34,134 nucleotides of DNA from the NCBI GenBank assembly GCA_937921825.1, contig CAKZVK010000033.1, positions 1-34,134 on the forward strand, given 5' to 3'. Below are positions 25,883-34,134 of this stretch, one piece after another. A program made the translations under genes and the position numbers. Positions within the stretch are counted from its first letter, which is position 1. Each line of letters opens with the position of its first letter. Under the pieces are notes generated by a model. That model was not told the origin of the DNA, searched no databases, and saw nothing but the letters and a program-made list of their open reading frames with translations. This stretch comes from an uncultured Saprospiraceae bacterium. GTDB lineage: Bacteria; Bacteroidota; Bacteroidia; Chitinophagales; Saprospiraceae.

Positions 25883-25912
25883 TTGAACAAGAGTTGTATT
25901 AATCAGATATAT

Positions 25913-25941
25913 CAAAGTTAAGTTATTTAACTTTGCTCCAA
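25913..25941. promoter_or_regulatory. Mirror-image -7 boxes in a perfect palindrome between the DUF2087 gene and mgsA
   Basis: CAAAGTTAA (25913-25921) and TTAACTTTG (25927-25935) form a perfect 9-bp inverted repeat with a 5-base centre. Each arm contains the Bacteroidota -7 box TAACTTTG (TAnnTTTG), one pointing to each gene. For the DUF2087 gene, a TTG at 25941 to 25939 lies 18 bases upstream, giving a near-ideal promoter. For mgsA the -7 box ends 18 bases before the ATG, but no TTG lies at the correct distance. Confidence 0.7.
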
Positions 25942-25953
25942 TAACAGAAATAA

Positions 25954-26337
25954 ATGAAGTTAAATATTGCGCTTATAGCACATGATGGGAAGAAAGCTGA
26001 GATGGTGTCCTTTGTGGCTAGAAATCATTCTTTTTTGGATGATGCCACTATCTATGCCACAGGGACTACTGGTTCCAAGATACAAAAGGAAGGGTATTCA
26101 GTTCAGATTTTACTTTCAGGGCCTCTGGGAGGTGATGCGCAAATAGCGGCATTGGTAGCAACAGAAAAAATAGACTTAGTTATTTTCTTCCGAGATCCTC
26201 TAGATAAGCATCCTCATGAGCCAGATGTGCAAATGCTGATGAGGCAGTGTGATGTGCATAATGTTCCTTTGGCTACTAACCCCAAGGCTGCATTCTATTT
26301 GCTTAAGGGCATCAAAGCAGAATTTCCAGATAGCTAG
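25954..26337 (+). CDS. mgsA: Methylglyoxal synthase
   Basis: 127 aa. Motifs in order: IALIAHDGKKAEM, YATGTTGSKI, the catalytic LSGPLGGDAQIA (the Asp in GGD), FFRDPLDKHPHEPDV (the His of PHEPD) and PLATN, all in the spacing of MgsA. The enzyme converts dihydroxyacetone phosphate to methylglyoxal and phosphate, a bypass of lower glycolysis used when phosphate is scarce or sugar phosphates accumulate. Because the product is toxic, expression is usually controlled. The divergent DUF2087 gene and the palindromic promoter may be how that is done here. uvrC follows after 38 bases. Confidence 0.96.
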   Translation: MKLNIALIAHDGKKAEMVSFVARNHSFLDDATIYATGTTGSKIQKEGYSVQILLSGPLGGDAQIAALVATEKIDLVIFFRDPLDKHPHEPDVQMLMRQCDVHNVPLATNPKAAFYLLKGIKAEFPDS

Positions 26338-26375
26338 CAGGCATGCTACTTCCATAATCTAATTATCTTCGTTTT

Positions 26376-28172
26376 GTGACTACAGAAGACTACAAGGAGC
26401 TCGCACCACAGTTGCCTCATGAACCCGGGGTATACAGGTATATAGATGCAAAGGATGTAGTCATCTATGTCGGTAAGGCCAAGAATCTAAAGAAGCGGAT
26501 CTCTTCATACTTTGGAGAAAAGAAACATCAAGCTTTCAAGACTAAGACTCTAGTGAAGAATGCAGTCAAACTGGAGTACACTGTAGTAGAGACTGAGCAA
26601 GATGCTTTACTCCTTGAGAATACACTTATTAAAAAATTGCAGCCGCGCTATAATGTGGCGCTTAAAGATGGCAAAACCTATACCTATATAGTAGTCAAGA
26701 ACGAACGATTCCCACGAGTATTTTTTACACGTCAGGTATGGAAGGACGGTTCTAGTTATTTTGGTCCCTACACTTCTAAGTATCGGGCTAGAATTATACT
26801 AGATATCATCAAGAAGCTATTTAAGATTCGGACGTGTAGCTTGGATCTTTCTCAGAAAAATATTGAAGCTAGTAAATTTAAAGTCTGTCTAGAGTATCAT
26901 ATAAAAAACTGTCTTGCACCTTGTGTCGCATACGAGAGTGAGGAAGAGTATGATGAAAAGATCCGACAGATCAAAAATATCTTGAAAGGCCAAATAAAAC
27001 CTGTAAAGGATTACCTTAAGAGTAAGATTGCTAGTTCTGCTGAGCTTCTGGAATTTGAGAAAGCCCAGTTGTATAAAGAGAGACTAGAAGCGCTAGTCGA
27101 TTACCAAGCCAAGTCTACGGTAGTCAATTCCTCCATTAAGGATAGTGATGTATTTACCATACGGTCAGAAGAAGATATGGCTTATGTAGCCTATCTAAAG
27201 ATAGTAGATGGAGCACTGATAAATTCTGACAATCTAGAACTCAAGAAGAACCTTAATGATAATGAAGATGAGCTCTTAGCTTTTGCAATAAATTATCTTA
27301 GAGAAAAATTCCATAGCATCGCACCAGAAGTTATAGTGCCTAGAGAAGTGCTGCTGGTAGAGAATGTACAGCTGACGGTCCCTCAGCGAGGAGATAAAAA
27401 GCAATTGTTAGACTTAGCTCAGAAAAACCTTAAATATTTCATCCTCCAAAAAAGGAAGGATGAAATGAACAAGACCAAGAAGCAAACCTCTGCAGAAAGA
27501 ATTCTAAAGACCATGCAGTCCGATCTAGAGATGGACGTCTTGCCTTTCCATATCGAGTGCTTTGATAATTCCAATATCCAAGGCACTAACCCTGTAGCTA
27601 GCTGTGTAGTCTTCAAAAATGCAAAACCTTCTAAGAAGGATTACCGTAAGTTTAATATCAAGACTGTAGTAGGGCCTGATGACTTTGCTTCTATGAAAGA
27701 AGTCGTCTATAGGAGATATAAAAGACTAAAAGAAGAGAATGCGCCGCTTCCACAGTTAGTAGTCATAGATGGTGGTAAAGGCCAACTCAGTGCAGCGTAT
27801 GAGATCATTAAGGACCTAGGACTGGAGAAAAAGATAACCTTGATAGGCATTGCAAAGAGACTAGAGGAGATCTATTTCCCAGAAGATTCTATTCCTCTAT
27901 ATATTAATAAGAAGTCAGAATCGCTGAAGCTTATTCAGCACCTAAGGAACGAAGCCCACCGCTTTGCAATTACCTTTCATAGAGACCAACGATCCAAAAA
28001 TGCCTTAGGCACTGAGCTTACTCAGATTCCAGGGGTAGGAGAGAAGACCGCGGAGAAGTTATTGACTGAATTTGGATCAGTGAAGAAGATTCGAGAGAAG
28101 ACTATCCAAGAGCTGGGCCTTGTAATAGGGACTAAATTAGCGGAGGTTATCTCTACTTACCTCAAAAAATGA
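26376..28172 (+). CDS. uvrC: Excinuclease ABC subunit C
   Basis: 598 aa, with GTG as the start codon. Domains in order: GIY-YIG nuclease (GVYRYIDAKDVVIYVGKAKN, residues about 18-95), the Cys-rich region (TCSLDL, then CLEYHIKNCLAPC, about 150-185), a UVR coiled-coil that binds UvrB (about 195-250), an RNase-H-like endonuclease domain (IECFDNSNIQGTNPVASCVV, VVIDGGKGQLSAAYEI) and a C-terminal helix-hairpin-helix pair (LTQIPGVGEKTAEKLL and following). UvrC makes both incisions in nucleotide excision repair. The protein is of normal length and intact. It follows mgsA by 38 bases and may share its transcript. Confidence 0.97.
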   Translation: MTTEDYKELAPQLPHEPGVYRYIDAKDVVIYVGKAKNLKKRISSYFGEKKHQAFKTKTLVKNAVKLEYTVVETEQDALLLENTLIKKLQPRYNVALKDGKTYTYIVVKNERFPRVFFTRQVWKDGSSYFGPYTSKYRARIILDIIKKLFKIRTCSLDLSQKNIEASKFKVCLEYHIKNCLAPCVAYESEEEYDEKIRQIKNILKGQIKPVKDYLKSKIASSAELLEFEKAQLYKERLEALVDYQAKSTVVNSSIKDSDVFTIRSEEDMAYVAYLKIVDGALINSDNLELKKNLNDNEDELLAFAINYLREKFHSIAPEVIVPREVLLVENVQLTVPQRGDKKQLLDLAQKNLKYFILQKRKDEMNKTKKQTSAERILKTMQSDLEMDVLPFHIECFDNSNIQGTNPVASCVVFKNAKPSKKDYRKFNIKTVVGPDDFASMKEVVYRRYKRLKEENAPLPQLVVIDGGKGQLSAAYEIIKDLGLEKKITLIGIAKRLEEIYFPEDSIPLYINKKSESLKLIQHLRNEAHRFAITFHRDQRSKNALGTELTQIPGVGEKTAEKLLTEFGSVKKIREKTIQELGLVIGTKLAEVISTYLKK

Positions 28173-28204
28173 ACAGCAGTCACTTACACTAGATTATTTT
28201 ATCC

Positions 28205-28228
28205 AAGCTACTCGGCATAGCTTTTATT
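28205..28228 (+). terminator. Weak candidate terminator after uvrC
   Basis: A 6-bp stem AAGCTA/TAGCTT with a 7-base loop, followed by TTATT. Short, and with an interrupted T run. Confidence 0.3.
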
Positions 28229-28449
28229 AACTTCAATATTTTACAAAGTCATCATTTGTTGGGCATATATGTTCATAATGACTTGGAATTGACATATCTG
28301 AATAGGGGCCATGAGCCTTTGACCTTGTCTCTTATTATGAAGGAGACCCCCTCCTTAACCATACACTGATAGCACCCTTATGTTCCTTAGAAATGTGCTT
28401 TGTCAGTTGATAAACCATCCTTTATGGGTGACATATGGCATGCTCTTTG

Positions 28450-28500
28450 AATATGTTAAGAAAGGTATGTGTTCCTACACATGCTATCCATTAACATATT
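28450..28500. promoter_or_regulatory. Two-part inverted repeat upstream of the giant adhesin
   Basis: Outer perfect 10-bp arms AATATGTTAA (28450-28459) and TTAACATATT (28491-28500), with an inner hairpin ATGTG-TTCCTA-CACAT around 28467-28482. It lies about 460 bases before the adhesin start and is not followed by a T run, so it is not an intrinsic terminator. Confidence 0.4.
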
Positions 28501-28959
28501 TCATTTCTATTTATTGTATTCACTTGATCTAACTCGGTAGAGCTAGTTCGGGTTTTGCTCATGTTGTAGAACTTGAAATGATAATGGAAAGTAAGTTACT
28601 AACTGATCCCAAATCCAATAGATTACTTCTAATTGTTTCTTTCACTCTATCCACTGCTTCTATTCACTTAGGAGAGATAATACACTTATGGACATGTCTT
28701 ATAAGGACTATTGCTGATAAGCTTATCCAGATCATATCTACTATGTATGAAGGGTGGGCTCATTTTATATTGATACCTACTCATCCACAGTTACAACTGA
28801 GTCCTTCAAAATTTTTCAACAACTCTTTACTAGTAATGTCATCCTCGAGATTGGATAGGCACCTAGAGCTTATATATCCTCCCCCCAAGATTCAGTTACA
28901 ACAAATCTCAATAGTTAAAGCACATTAAATCAGAATAGTACTCTTAAAGTAGAATATAA

Positions 28960-31900
28960 ATGGGAATTTTTAAAAGTTACAACCTTAACAATCTTTGTGA
29001 GATTCAATTTTCACAAAGACTTTGTGTTTTGTTGTTAGTTTGTTTGTTTACAGTATTGATTCAGAATATTACTGTAGCCCAGACCTTCGAGTTAAGTAAA
29101 AGTGTGAGTACCACCTCGCCCAATGCTGGAGAAGCATTCACTTATATAATCGATGCCTCTTGTAGTAGTAATACCAGAGATTGTGAGTCAGCAGTAATTA
29201 CTGATTGCCTAGATGATGAATTGGAATTTCTAGGTGTAGGTAGTGTACCTGCAGGAGTTATATATATGGGTTATGACGCTGCGACACATTGTGTCTCTTT
29301 CGAGTTTGATGCCACACAATGCGGCTGTAACCCAGACGGTGCCTTTACAGATAATGATGATTTTGCTCAGGGTTCTACAATACAATTGGCTCTTACTGTA
29401 AGATTCCCCAATGGAGCCATAACGGGTACTCAGGCCAATAATACCGTGCAAGGAACCTCCAATAATGCGGGAAACCCGAGCGACTCTGCACCTGTAGTCA
29501 CTGTAAGCGGTACTACTAATCAGACTGGTTGTGCAGCAATACCAAATGAGATAGACCTATCTGGGCAAGCTCTTGCAGGTGGTGTAGCACAGTTTACGTT
29601 AACTGCCCAGAACTACAGCAATTCTGATATATCTAATTATGTTATTACTACAGAAATTCCTACTAATACTATACTTACTTTAGTAAGAGGTCCAGAACAT
29701 GAAGCGGGTTATTGTACAACCATAGCTGTGGCATATGAACTATCTACTTCACCAGGTACCTATACGTACTGGAGTACACTTAATACGTGCAATAATGATA
29801 GGTTAAATGTCTCAGATCTCTCTCTTCCAGCAGGAGTTGAAATCACATCGGTTCAGTTTGATTATGGTTCCCTTACTGGTAATGGGGCATGGAATCCTGA
29901 CTCCTGGCTGAATCCTTGGAGGCAAGCGATAAAGCTTTATGCGGATGTGTCTCCTACCGCATCAGTAGGAGACCCAGTGTCAGTTTGCTCTACGACGACA
30001 GGAACAGTCTCAGGTGTAGCTTGTACTGATACAGGTTGTGATAGTGCCACGGTTTTTAGTGGAGAGAACGTAGTTCATGGTGGAAAGTTGATTTATGAGC
30101 GAGGGACAGAAACTCCAGGATATACATTTGGAATAGGTGATGTCTATACTGTTTCATTAGAATACGCTAGTGTAGAGTATATGACCGAGGATATCATTGG
30201 TGCATATATGATAGATGTACTACCACCTTGCATGGAATATGTTCCGAATTCTTGGAGAATTGCGTGGGGAGGAGAGACTATAAATAATCAACAGCCGCAA
30301 GTTAATACCGGTGTCATGTCGGATGGAAGAGAATATGTAGAATTCATATGGGATAATTCCCTTGGGAATGAGTTTGTAATCCCATCTACTGGAGGATGGT
30401 CTGGATTTGGAACTCATTTTGATGTGCTTATTTCAGGTTCTTGCACCAGTGGAGTATATACCAATGAACAATACTACGGTACTACTGGTAATTCAACGGC
30501 GACCGATTGCGCAAATACTACAAATCATACCAACTTATCTAATTTCGGAAGTGCAAGCACTTATGTGACTAATGGGGAATTATGTCGAAATACTGATGAA
30601 CTTGAAGTAATAGTTGTTGCAGATGGAGCAGGCTTGGACTCATACAAAGAAGTACAAGGTAGTATGGATTCTCAATATTATAGATACCCGACAGTGGGAG
30701 AAACTACACCTGGCGGCGTTAATGATTATAGGATTTGTTTAGCGAATCCTAATACCACTCCTGTCAATGACATAGTGCTGATCGATATATTTCCACATGT
30801 AAATGATAGTGAGGTTTTGGACGCTAATGTATCCAGGGATTCAGAATGGGAACCAATATTGACTTCTGGGATATCTACACCAGCTGGCATAAGTGTGCAG
30901 TATACAACGGTCAGTAATCCATGTAGGAATGAACTCGCTTCACCATCAGACGCTTTGCCATTTCCGACAGGCTGTGTATCTCCAGGCTGGTCTAGTGCAT
31001 TGCCTAGCAACCTTGCTGATGTGACAGCTATAAAATTAGATTTTGGGACGACGACCTTATATCAAGGAGATGAAATATGTATTAATTTTCAAATGACAAC
31101 ACCAGTAGGCGTTAATCCTAACGAAGTTGCATGGAATTCATTTGCTTATGCAGCATCTAATGCTGATAATGGTGCACCATTATTGCCTGCTGAACCTATC
31201 AAAGTGGGCATAGAATCGATTTGCGACTTGACGGTAGGAATAGGAGCTTTGGGTTCTTGTGGTCCAAATTATTTTAATAACCAGGGGTTTGAAGATTCAG
31301 GATCTTTGACTTTTAATACTACTTATCAAGGTATTCCTGCGGCTATTAAACCAGAAGGCACTTCTGGTGATTGGGAAAATTCAAGACCTTTAACCACAAA
31401 TGACGACTATTATTACTTTAATGATTCGGCAGACCAAGTCAATAATCCAGAAGGTGATAAGTTTATAGGTATCACAGGATCTTTTAATTGTATTAAACAA
31501 AGGATGGATTTAGTGGAAGGTACCTGTTACGAAATTAGCTTTATGGCAGCATTATTTAGCACTTCAAGTTTGACCGCAGATGCAAGGATAGAGTATTATA
31601 GTTCATTGTTCTCAACGACTAACCTAGCTGTAGTCAGTCTAACTTCAAGTTCTGATTTTAATAATTTAAACTGGACTCAGGTATCAGCAACCCTTACAGC
31701 AACATCAACTGTGAGCAAGGATATGTTTTTAACTTTAGGTAACGTTCCAGATTCATTTGATGGTGCATTGTTGATAGACGATGCTTCTTTTTCAGAATGT
31801 TGTACTCCAGCTTGTCAAGGAGAAAATGTCGCCATGACAGCAACTGCAACAACTTCAAATGCACCAGTATCATATAGTTGGTCAAACGGAGCATCAGGTA

Positions 31901-34134
31901 ATCAGATCAATGTCAGTCCTTCAAGCACGACATCTTATACAGTTACTGCAACTGATGCTAACGGTTGTACAGCTACTGCTAGTACATCTGTAACATTAGC
32001 CCCAAGTCCTACTGTTACTGCAACTGGTAATGATCCGAGTTGTAGTGGATTCAATGATGGATCTGCCAGCGCAACTGCTTCTGGAGGAACAGCTCCTTAC
32101 TCTTATGCTTGGAGTAATAGTCAGAATGGTCAGAATGCAACCAATCTTGCTCAAGGAACCTACATTGTAACTGTGACAGATGCCAACGGGTGCCAGAATA
32201 CAGATCAGATCACTTTGGGTCAGCCCTCCTCGCTAAATGCCAGCGCAACAATGACCGCACAAGAAACGTGTGACAATGAGGCTGATGGATCTGCTTCGGC
32301 ATCAGCAAGTGGAGGGACAGCTCCCTATAGTTATAATTGGAGTTCAGGCAGTACAACTACGACTGCTTCAGGCTTAACGGCTGGTAATTATACTGTCACA
32401 GTGACGGATAGTCAAGGATGTCAGGATATTGCTTCCGTAACAATAACTACCATCCCAGATCTAACAGCTCCAAATATTACTTGTCCACCAAATATCACAA
32501 TAGAATGTGATGAATCAACTGATATAACGAATACTGGAAACGTTACTTTCGATTCCGATAACTGTGACCTTCAAAGTGAGATGACCTTTTCACATACTGA
32601 TAATAATAACCTCAATAACTGCGGAAATACAACTGGTACTATACAAAGAACTTTCTATGTTGAGGATCTTTCTGGAAATGAGGCTTCTTGTACACAGACC
32701 ATTACGGTAAGAGATCTTACTGATCCAATAATATCCACTCAAGCTGCAGATGAGACAGTAGAATGCGACGGATCAGGAAATATAACACAGCTGAATAATT
32801 GGTTGGGCAGTAATGGTGGTGCTTCAGCTACGGATAATTGCTCTAATCTTTCATGGACTAACAATCATAATGGCTTATCAGATCTATGTGCAGCCACAGG
32901 AAGTACTACGGTTATTTTTACTGTCTCTGATGAATGTGGAAATACAGCAACTACAAGTGCGGTATTTACTATAGAAGATACAACGGATCCAGTGATCACA
33001 ACGGAACCTGCTGATCTTAATATAGATTGTGATACCGCAAATCAAGACAATGCTATCAGCACATGGTTAGGAAATGATGGTGGTGGAGTCGCTAGTGATG
33101 TATGTGGGGTTTTGACATGGGGTCATGACTACCTGCCAGGTGACCTAAGTAATCTGTGCGGTGCCACTGGCTCAGTTGCCGTCACTTTTACAATTACAGA
33201 TGATTGTAATAATGCTATTACAAGAACAAGAAGTATAAACGTCACTGATACAACGAACCCTACGATTACGACGCAAGCGAGTGACATGGTCGTAGAATGT
33301 AACGGTGCTGGAAATACAGCTCAGCTTCAGTCATGGCTAGATAGTAATGGTGGGGCAACTGCAACTGATGCATGTAGTAATGTAGTCTGGACAAATAACA
33401 ACAATGGGCTGAGCGACGATTGTGGTGCGACAGGAATTACGACTGTGACCTTTACAGCAACTGATGACTGCGGTAATTCTACTACTACACAAGCGACATT
33501 CACAGTAGAGGATACGACAGTACCAAGTATAGATGTACAAGCGAGCGACCTGAATCTAGAATGTGATTCTGCGGATCAGCAAGCCTTGATAGATGCGTGG
33601 TTAGCAAATAATGGCGGAGCGACGAGTTCTGATGTCTGTAATACTTCGGCAGTGGTCTGGACACATGATTACTTACCAGGAGACGAGAACACAAGTTGTG
33701 GAGGTACAGGTTCTGTACTCGTGACTTTCACGGCGACAGATAACTGTGGTTTACAGTCCACGACATCTGCGACAATAACGATAATAGATACAACAAATCC
33801 AACGATCACGGTACAGGCTGCTGATGAGGTAGTAGAATGTGATGGAGCAGGTAACGTAGCCCAGCTACAAGCATGGCTAGATAATTATGGAGGTGCATCT
33901 GCGACGGACGAATGTAGCGGCGTAGTATGGACAAATAATCATAACAGTCTGAGCGATGATTGTGGTGCGACAGGAATTACGACTGTGACCTTTACAGCGA
34001 CAGATGATTGTGGTAATGCAACTACGACGCAGGCGACATTTACAGTAGAGGATACGACAGTACCGAGTATAGATGTACAGGCGAGTGACCTGAATCTAGA
34101 ATGTGATTCTGCGGATCAGCAAGCCTTGATAGAT
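28960..34134 (+). CDS. Giant repeat-rich secreted surface protein/adhesin (5' part, open at the window edge)
   Basis: An uninterrupted frame of 1725 codons with no stop before the window ends. The start ATG at 28960 precedes a signal peptide (hydrophobic LCVLLLVCLFTVLIQ, then NITVAQ). Domains in order: DUF11-like beta modules (about residues 40-765; for example FELSKSVSTTSPNAGEAFTY); a carbohydrate-binding-like sandwich (31258-31815, NQGFEDSGSL to GALLIDDASFSECC); an Ig/PKD-like module (31816-32007); two SprB repeats (32008-32457) with GGTAPYSYAWSN; a HYR-like module (32458-32721); then alternating 88- and 90-92-residue Cys-rich repeats from 32722 to the edge. SprB, the gliding adhesin of Flavobacterium johnsoniae, is a T9SS cargo with such repeats. 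A C-terminal sorting domain is expected beyond the window but is not seen. No catalytic site is recognised. Confidence 0.9.
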   Translation, partial: MGIFKSYNLNNLCEIQFSQRLCVLLLVCLFTVLIQNITVAQTFELSKSVSTTSPNAGEAFTYIIDASCSSNTRDCESAVITDCLDDELEFLGVGSVPAGVIYMGYDAATHCVSFEFDATQCGCNPDGAFTDNDDFAQGSTIQLALTVRFPNGAITGTQANNTVQGTSNNAGNPSDSAPVVTVSGTTNQTGCAAIPNEIDLSGQALAGGVAQFTLTAQNYSNSDISNYVITTEIPTNTILTLVRGPEHEAGYCTTIAVAYELSTSPGTYTYWSTLNTCNNDRLNVSDLSLPAGVEITSVQFDYGSLTGNGAWNPDSWLNPWRQAIKLYADVSPTASVGDPVSVCSTTTGTVSGVACTDTGCDSATVFSGENVVHGGKLIYERGTETPGYTFGIGDVYTVSLEYASVEYMTEDIIGAYMIDVLPPCMEYVPNSWRIAWGGETINNQQPQVNTGVMSDGREYVEFIWDNSLGNEFVIPSTGGWSGFGTHFDVLISGSCTSGVYTNEQYYGTTGNSTATDCANTTNHTNLSNFGSASTYVTNGELCRNTDELEVIVVADGAGLDSYKEVQGSMDSQYYRYPTVGETTPGGVNDYRICLANPNTTPVNDIVLIDIFPHVNDSEVLDANVSRDSEWEPILTSGISTPAGISVQYTTVSNPCRNELASPSDALPFPTGCVSPGWSSALPSNLADVTAIKLDFGTTTLYQGDEICINFQMTTPVGVNPNEVAWNSFAYAASNADNGAPLLPAEPIKVGIESICDLTVGIGALGSCGPNYFNNQGFEDSGSLTFNTTYQGIPAAIKPEGTSGDWENSRPLTTNDDYYYFNDSADQVNNPEGDKFIGITGSFNCIKQRMDLVEGTCYEISFMAALFSTSSLTADARIEYYSSLFSTTNLAVVSLTSSSDFNNLNWTQVSATLTATSTVSKDMFLTLGNVPDSFDGALLIDDASFSECCTPACQGENVAMTATATTSNAPVSYSWSNGASGNQINVSPSSTTSYTVTATDANGCTATASTSVTLAPSPTVTATGNDPSCSGFNDGSASATASGGTAPYSYAWSNSQNGQNATNLAQGTYIVTVTDANGCQNTDQITLGQPSSLNASATMTAQETCDNEADGSASASASGGTAPYSYNWSSGSTTTTASGLTAGNYTVTVTDSQGCQDIASVTITTIPDLTAPNITCPPNITIECDESTDITNTGNVTFDSDNCDLQSEMTFSHTDNNNLNNCGNTTGTIQRTFYVEDLSGNEASCTQTITVRDLTDPIISTQAADETVECDGSGNITQLNNWLGSNGGASATDNCSNLSWTNNHNGLSDLCAATGSTTVIFTVSDECGNTATTSAVFTIEDTTDPVITTEPADLNIDCDTANQDNAISTWLGNDGGGVASDVCGVLTWGHDYLPGDLSNLCGATGSVAVTFTITDDCNNAITRTRSINVTDTTNPTITTQASDMVVECNGAGNTAQLQSWLDSNGGATATDACSNVVWTNNNNGLSDDCGATGITTVTFTATDDCGNSTTTQATFTVEDTTVPSIDVQASDLNLECDSADQQALIDAWLANNGGATSSDVCNTSAVVWTHDYLPGDENTSCGGTGSVLVTFTATDNCGLQSTTSATITIIDTTNPTITVQAADEVVECDGAGNVAQLQAWLDNYGGASATDECSGVVWTNNHNSLSDDCGATGITTVTFTATDDCGNATTTQATFTVEDTTVPSIDVQASDLNLECDSADQQALID
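32008..32457 (+). repeat. Two SprB-type repeats within the adhesin
   Basis: Copy 1 is 32008-32226 and copy 2 is 32227-32457. Both carry DGSASA, then ASGGTAPYSY, then W(S)S, a short variable stretch, and G.Y.VTVTD..GCQ. This is the SprB repeat known from Bacteroidota gliding and surface proteins. Confidence 0.88.
32722..34134 (+). repeat. Alternating A (88 aa) and B (90-92 aa) Cys-rich repeats
   Basis: A1 32722-32985, B1 32986-33255, A2 33256-33519, B2 33520-33795, A3 33796-34059, B3 from 34060 (cut by the edge). A units contain VECDG or VECNG, NGGA.ATD.C, SWTNN or VWTNN, LSD.C.ATG and D.CGN. B units contain L.CD, the motif HDYLPGD, C.GTGSV or C.ATGSV, and D.C. Each complete unit has four conserved cysteines. 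Units are joined by DTT.P.I. Confidence 0.92.
33256..34134 (+). repeat. 540-bp higher-order direct repeat (A+B pair)
   Basis: The pair A2-B2 (33256-33795) recurs from 33796 with exactly 540 bases between matching positions. By eye I count 13 differences in the 174 aligned bases 33421-33594 against 33961-34134, mostly silent third positions. The earlier pair A1-B1 is offset by 534 bases and is far more diverged. The second copy is cut at the window end, so more copies are likely beyond. Confidence 0.9.

Larger units (their letters stand above)
28173..28959. other. 787-base intergenic region before the giant adhesin
   Basis: AT-rich, with no gene I can support. A 116-residue ORF at 28578-28928 has no family features or ordered composition. 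Structures seen: a weak hairpin with short T run after uvrC (AAGCTA/TAGCTT, 28205-28228); a small AAGGAG/CTCCTT stem (28340-28356); and a two-part inverted repeat at 28450-28500, whose outer arms are AATATGTTAA/TTAACATATT and inner arms about GTATGTG/CACATGC. No clean TAnnTTTG box lies near the adhesin start. The length suggests elaborate control of the adhesin gene or a remnant of earlier sequence. Confidence 0.5.

Noticed and set aside
28500-28560. tRNA-like string CTCGGTAGAGC near 28534
   Set aside because: It resembles a D arm, but no matching acceptor, anticodon or T arm is found nearby.
28578-28928. 116-codon plus-strand ORF in the gap before the adhesin
   Set aside because: No signal peptide, motif or ordered domain pattern, and no supporting start context. 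I keep a small chance that it is a lineage-specific gene.
29230-33694. Several short minus-strand ORFs in the right end
   Set aside because: All are antisense to the 1725-codon adhesin frame, which has domain-level support along its whole length.

Overview
The window comes from a Bacteroidota genome, most likely a marine or activated-sludge Saprospiria/Lewinella-like lineage. The phylum call is firm and the finer placement is inference. Evidence: several secreted proteins end in type A or type B sorting domains of the type IX secretion system (T9SS). An OmpP1/FadL-like barrel, an Omp28-type protein, a PadR-PspC pair and SprB repeats are also present. Start codons mostly lack a strong Shine-Dalgarno sequence, and the clearest promoter matches the Bacteroidota -7 box TAnnTTTG. 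Base composition is AT-rich, with heavy AGA and ATA codon use and an unusually high frequency of CTAG. I see no rRNA, tRNA, CRISPR array, insertion sequence or phage gene.

Layout. 1-936: a small lipoprotein on the minus strand, then a gene-poor stretch with two blocks of seven-base phased repeats. 937-2006: a secreted low-complexity protein (acidic/Tyr, Gly, then Arg/Ser) closed by a strong terminator. 2159-7795: a plus-strand block bounded by terminators, holding a FadL-like barrel, a LamG-Omp28-T9SS protein, a small membrane protein, an M48 metalloprotease and a Bax-inhibitor-1 protein; this is largely cell-envelope biology. 8085-11179: a mini secreted protein, a 564-aa protein with nucleoside-phosphorylase-like motifs, and a DUF4197 protein. 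11209-14624: pcm, a phosphohexomutase and the padR-pspC operon. 14867-21127: a type B T9SS protein, a DCC thiol oxidoreductase, a secreted dikinase-like protein and a MauG/CcpA-type di-haem peroxidase. 21250-28172: housekeeping genes (guaB, tadA, a gamma-carbonic-anhydrase-like gene, queG, DUF2087, mgsA, uvrC). 28960-34134: the first 1725 codons of a giant repeat-rich surface protein that runs off the right edge.

The genes group into two themes. One is ordinary metabolism and repair: GMP synthesis, tRNA modification by TadA and QueG, nucleotide excision repair, the methylglyoxal bypass, sugar-phosphate mutation and isoaspartyl repair. The other is an extracytoplasmic programme, with four clear T9SS-type cargo proteins, the giant adhesin and three lipoproteins. 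The points most worth a second look are: the secreted protein whose phosphohistidine-then-ATP-binding order resembles glucan water dikinase (17044-19566); the 540-bp higher-order repeat in the adhesin (33256 onward); the NP-I-like protein at 8458-10152; the heptamer-phased repeats (536-664); and the mirror-image promoter between the DUF2087 gene and mgsA (25913-25941). All calls were made by reading, without database searches.
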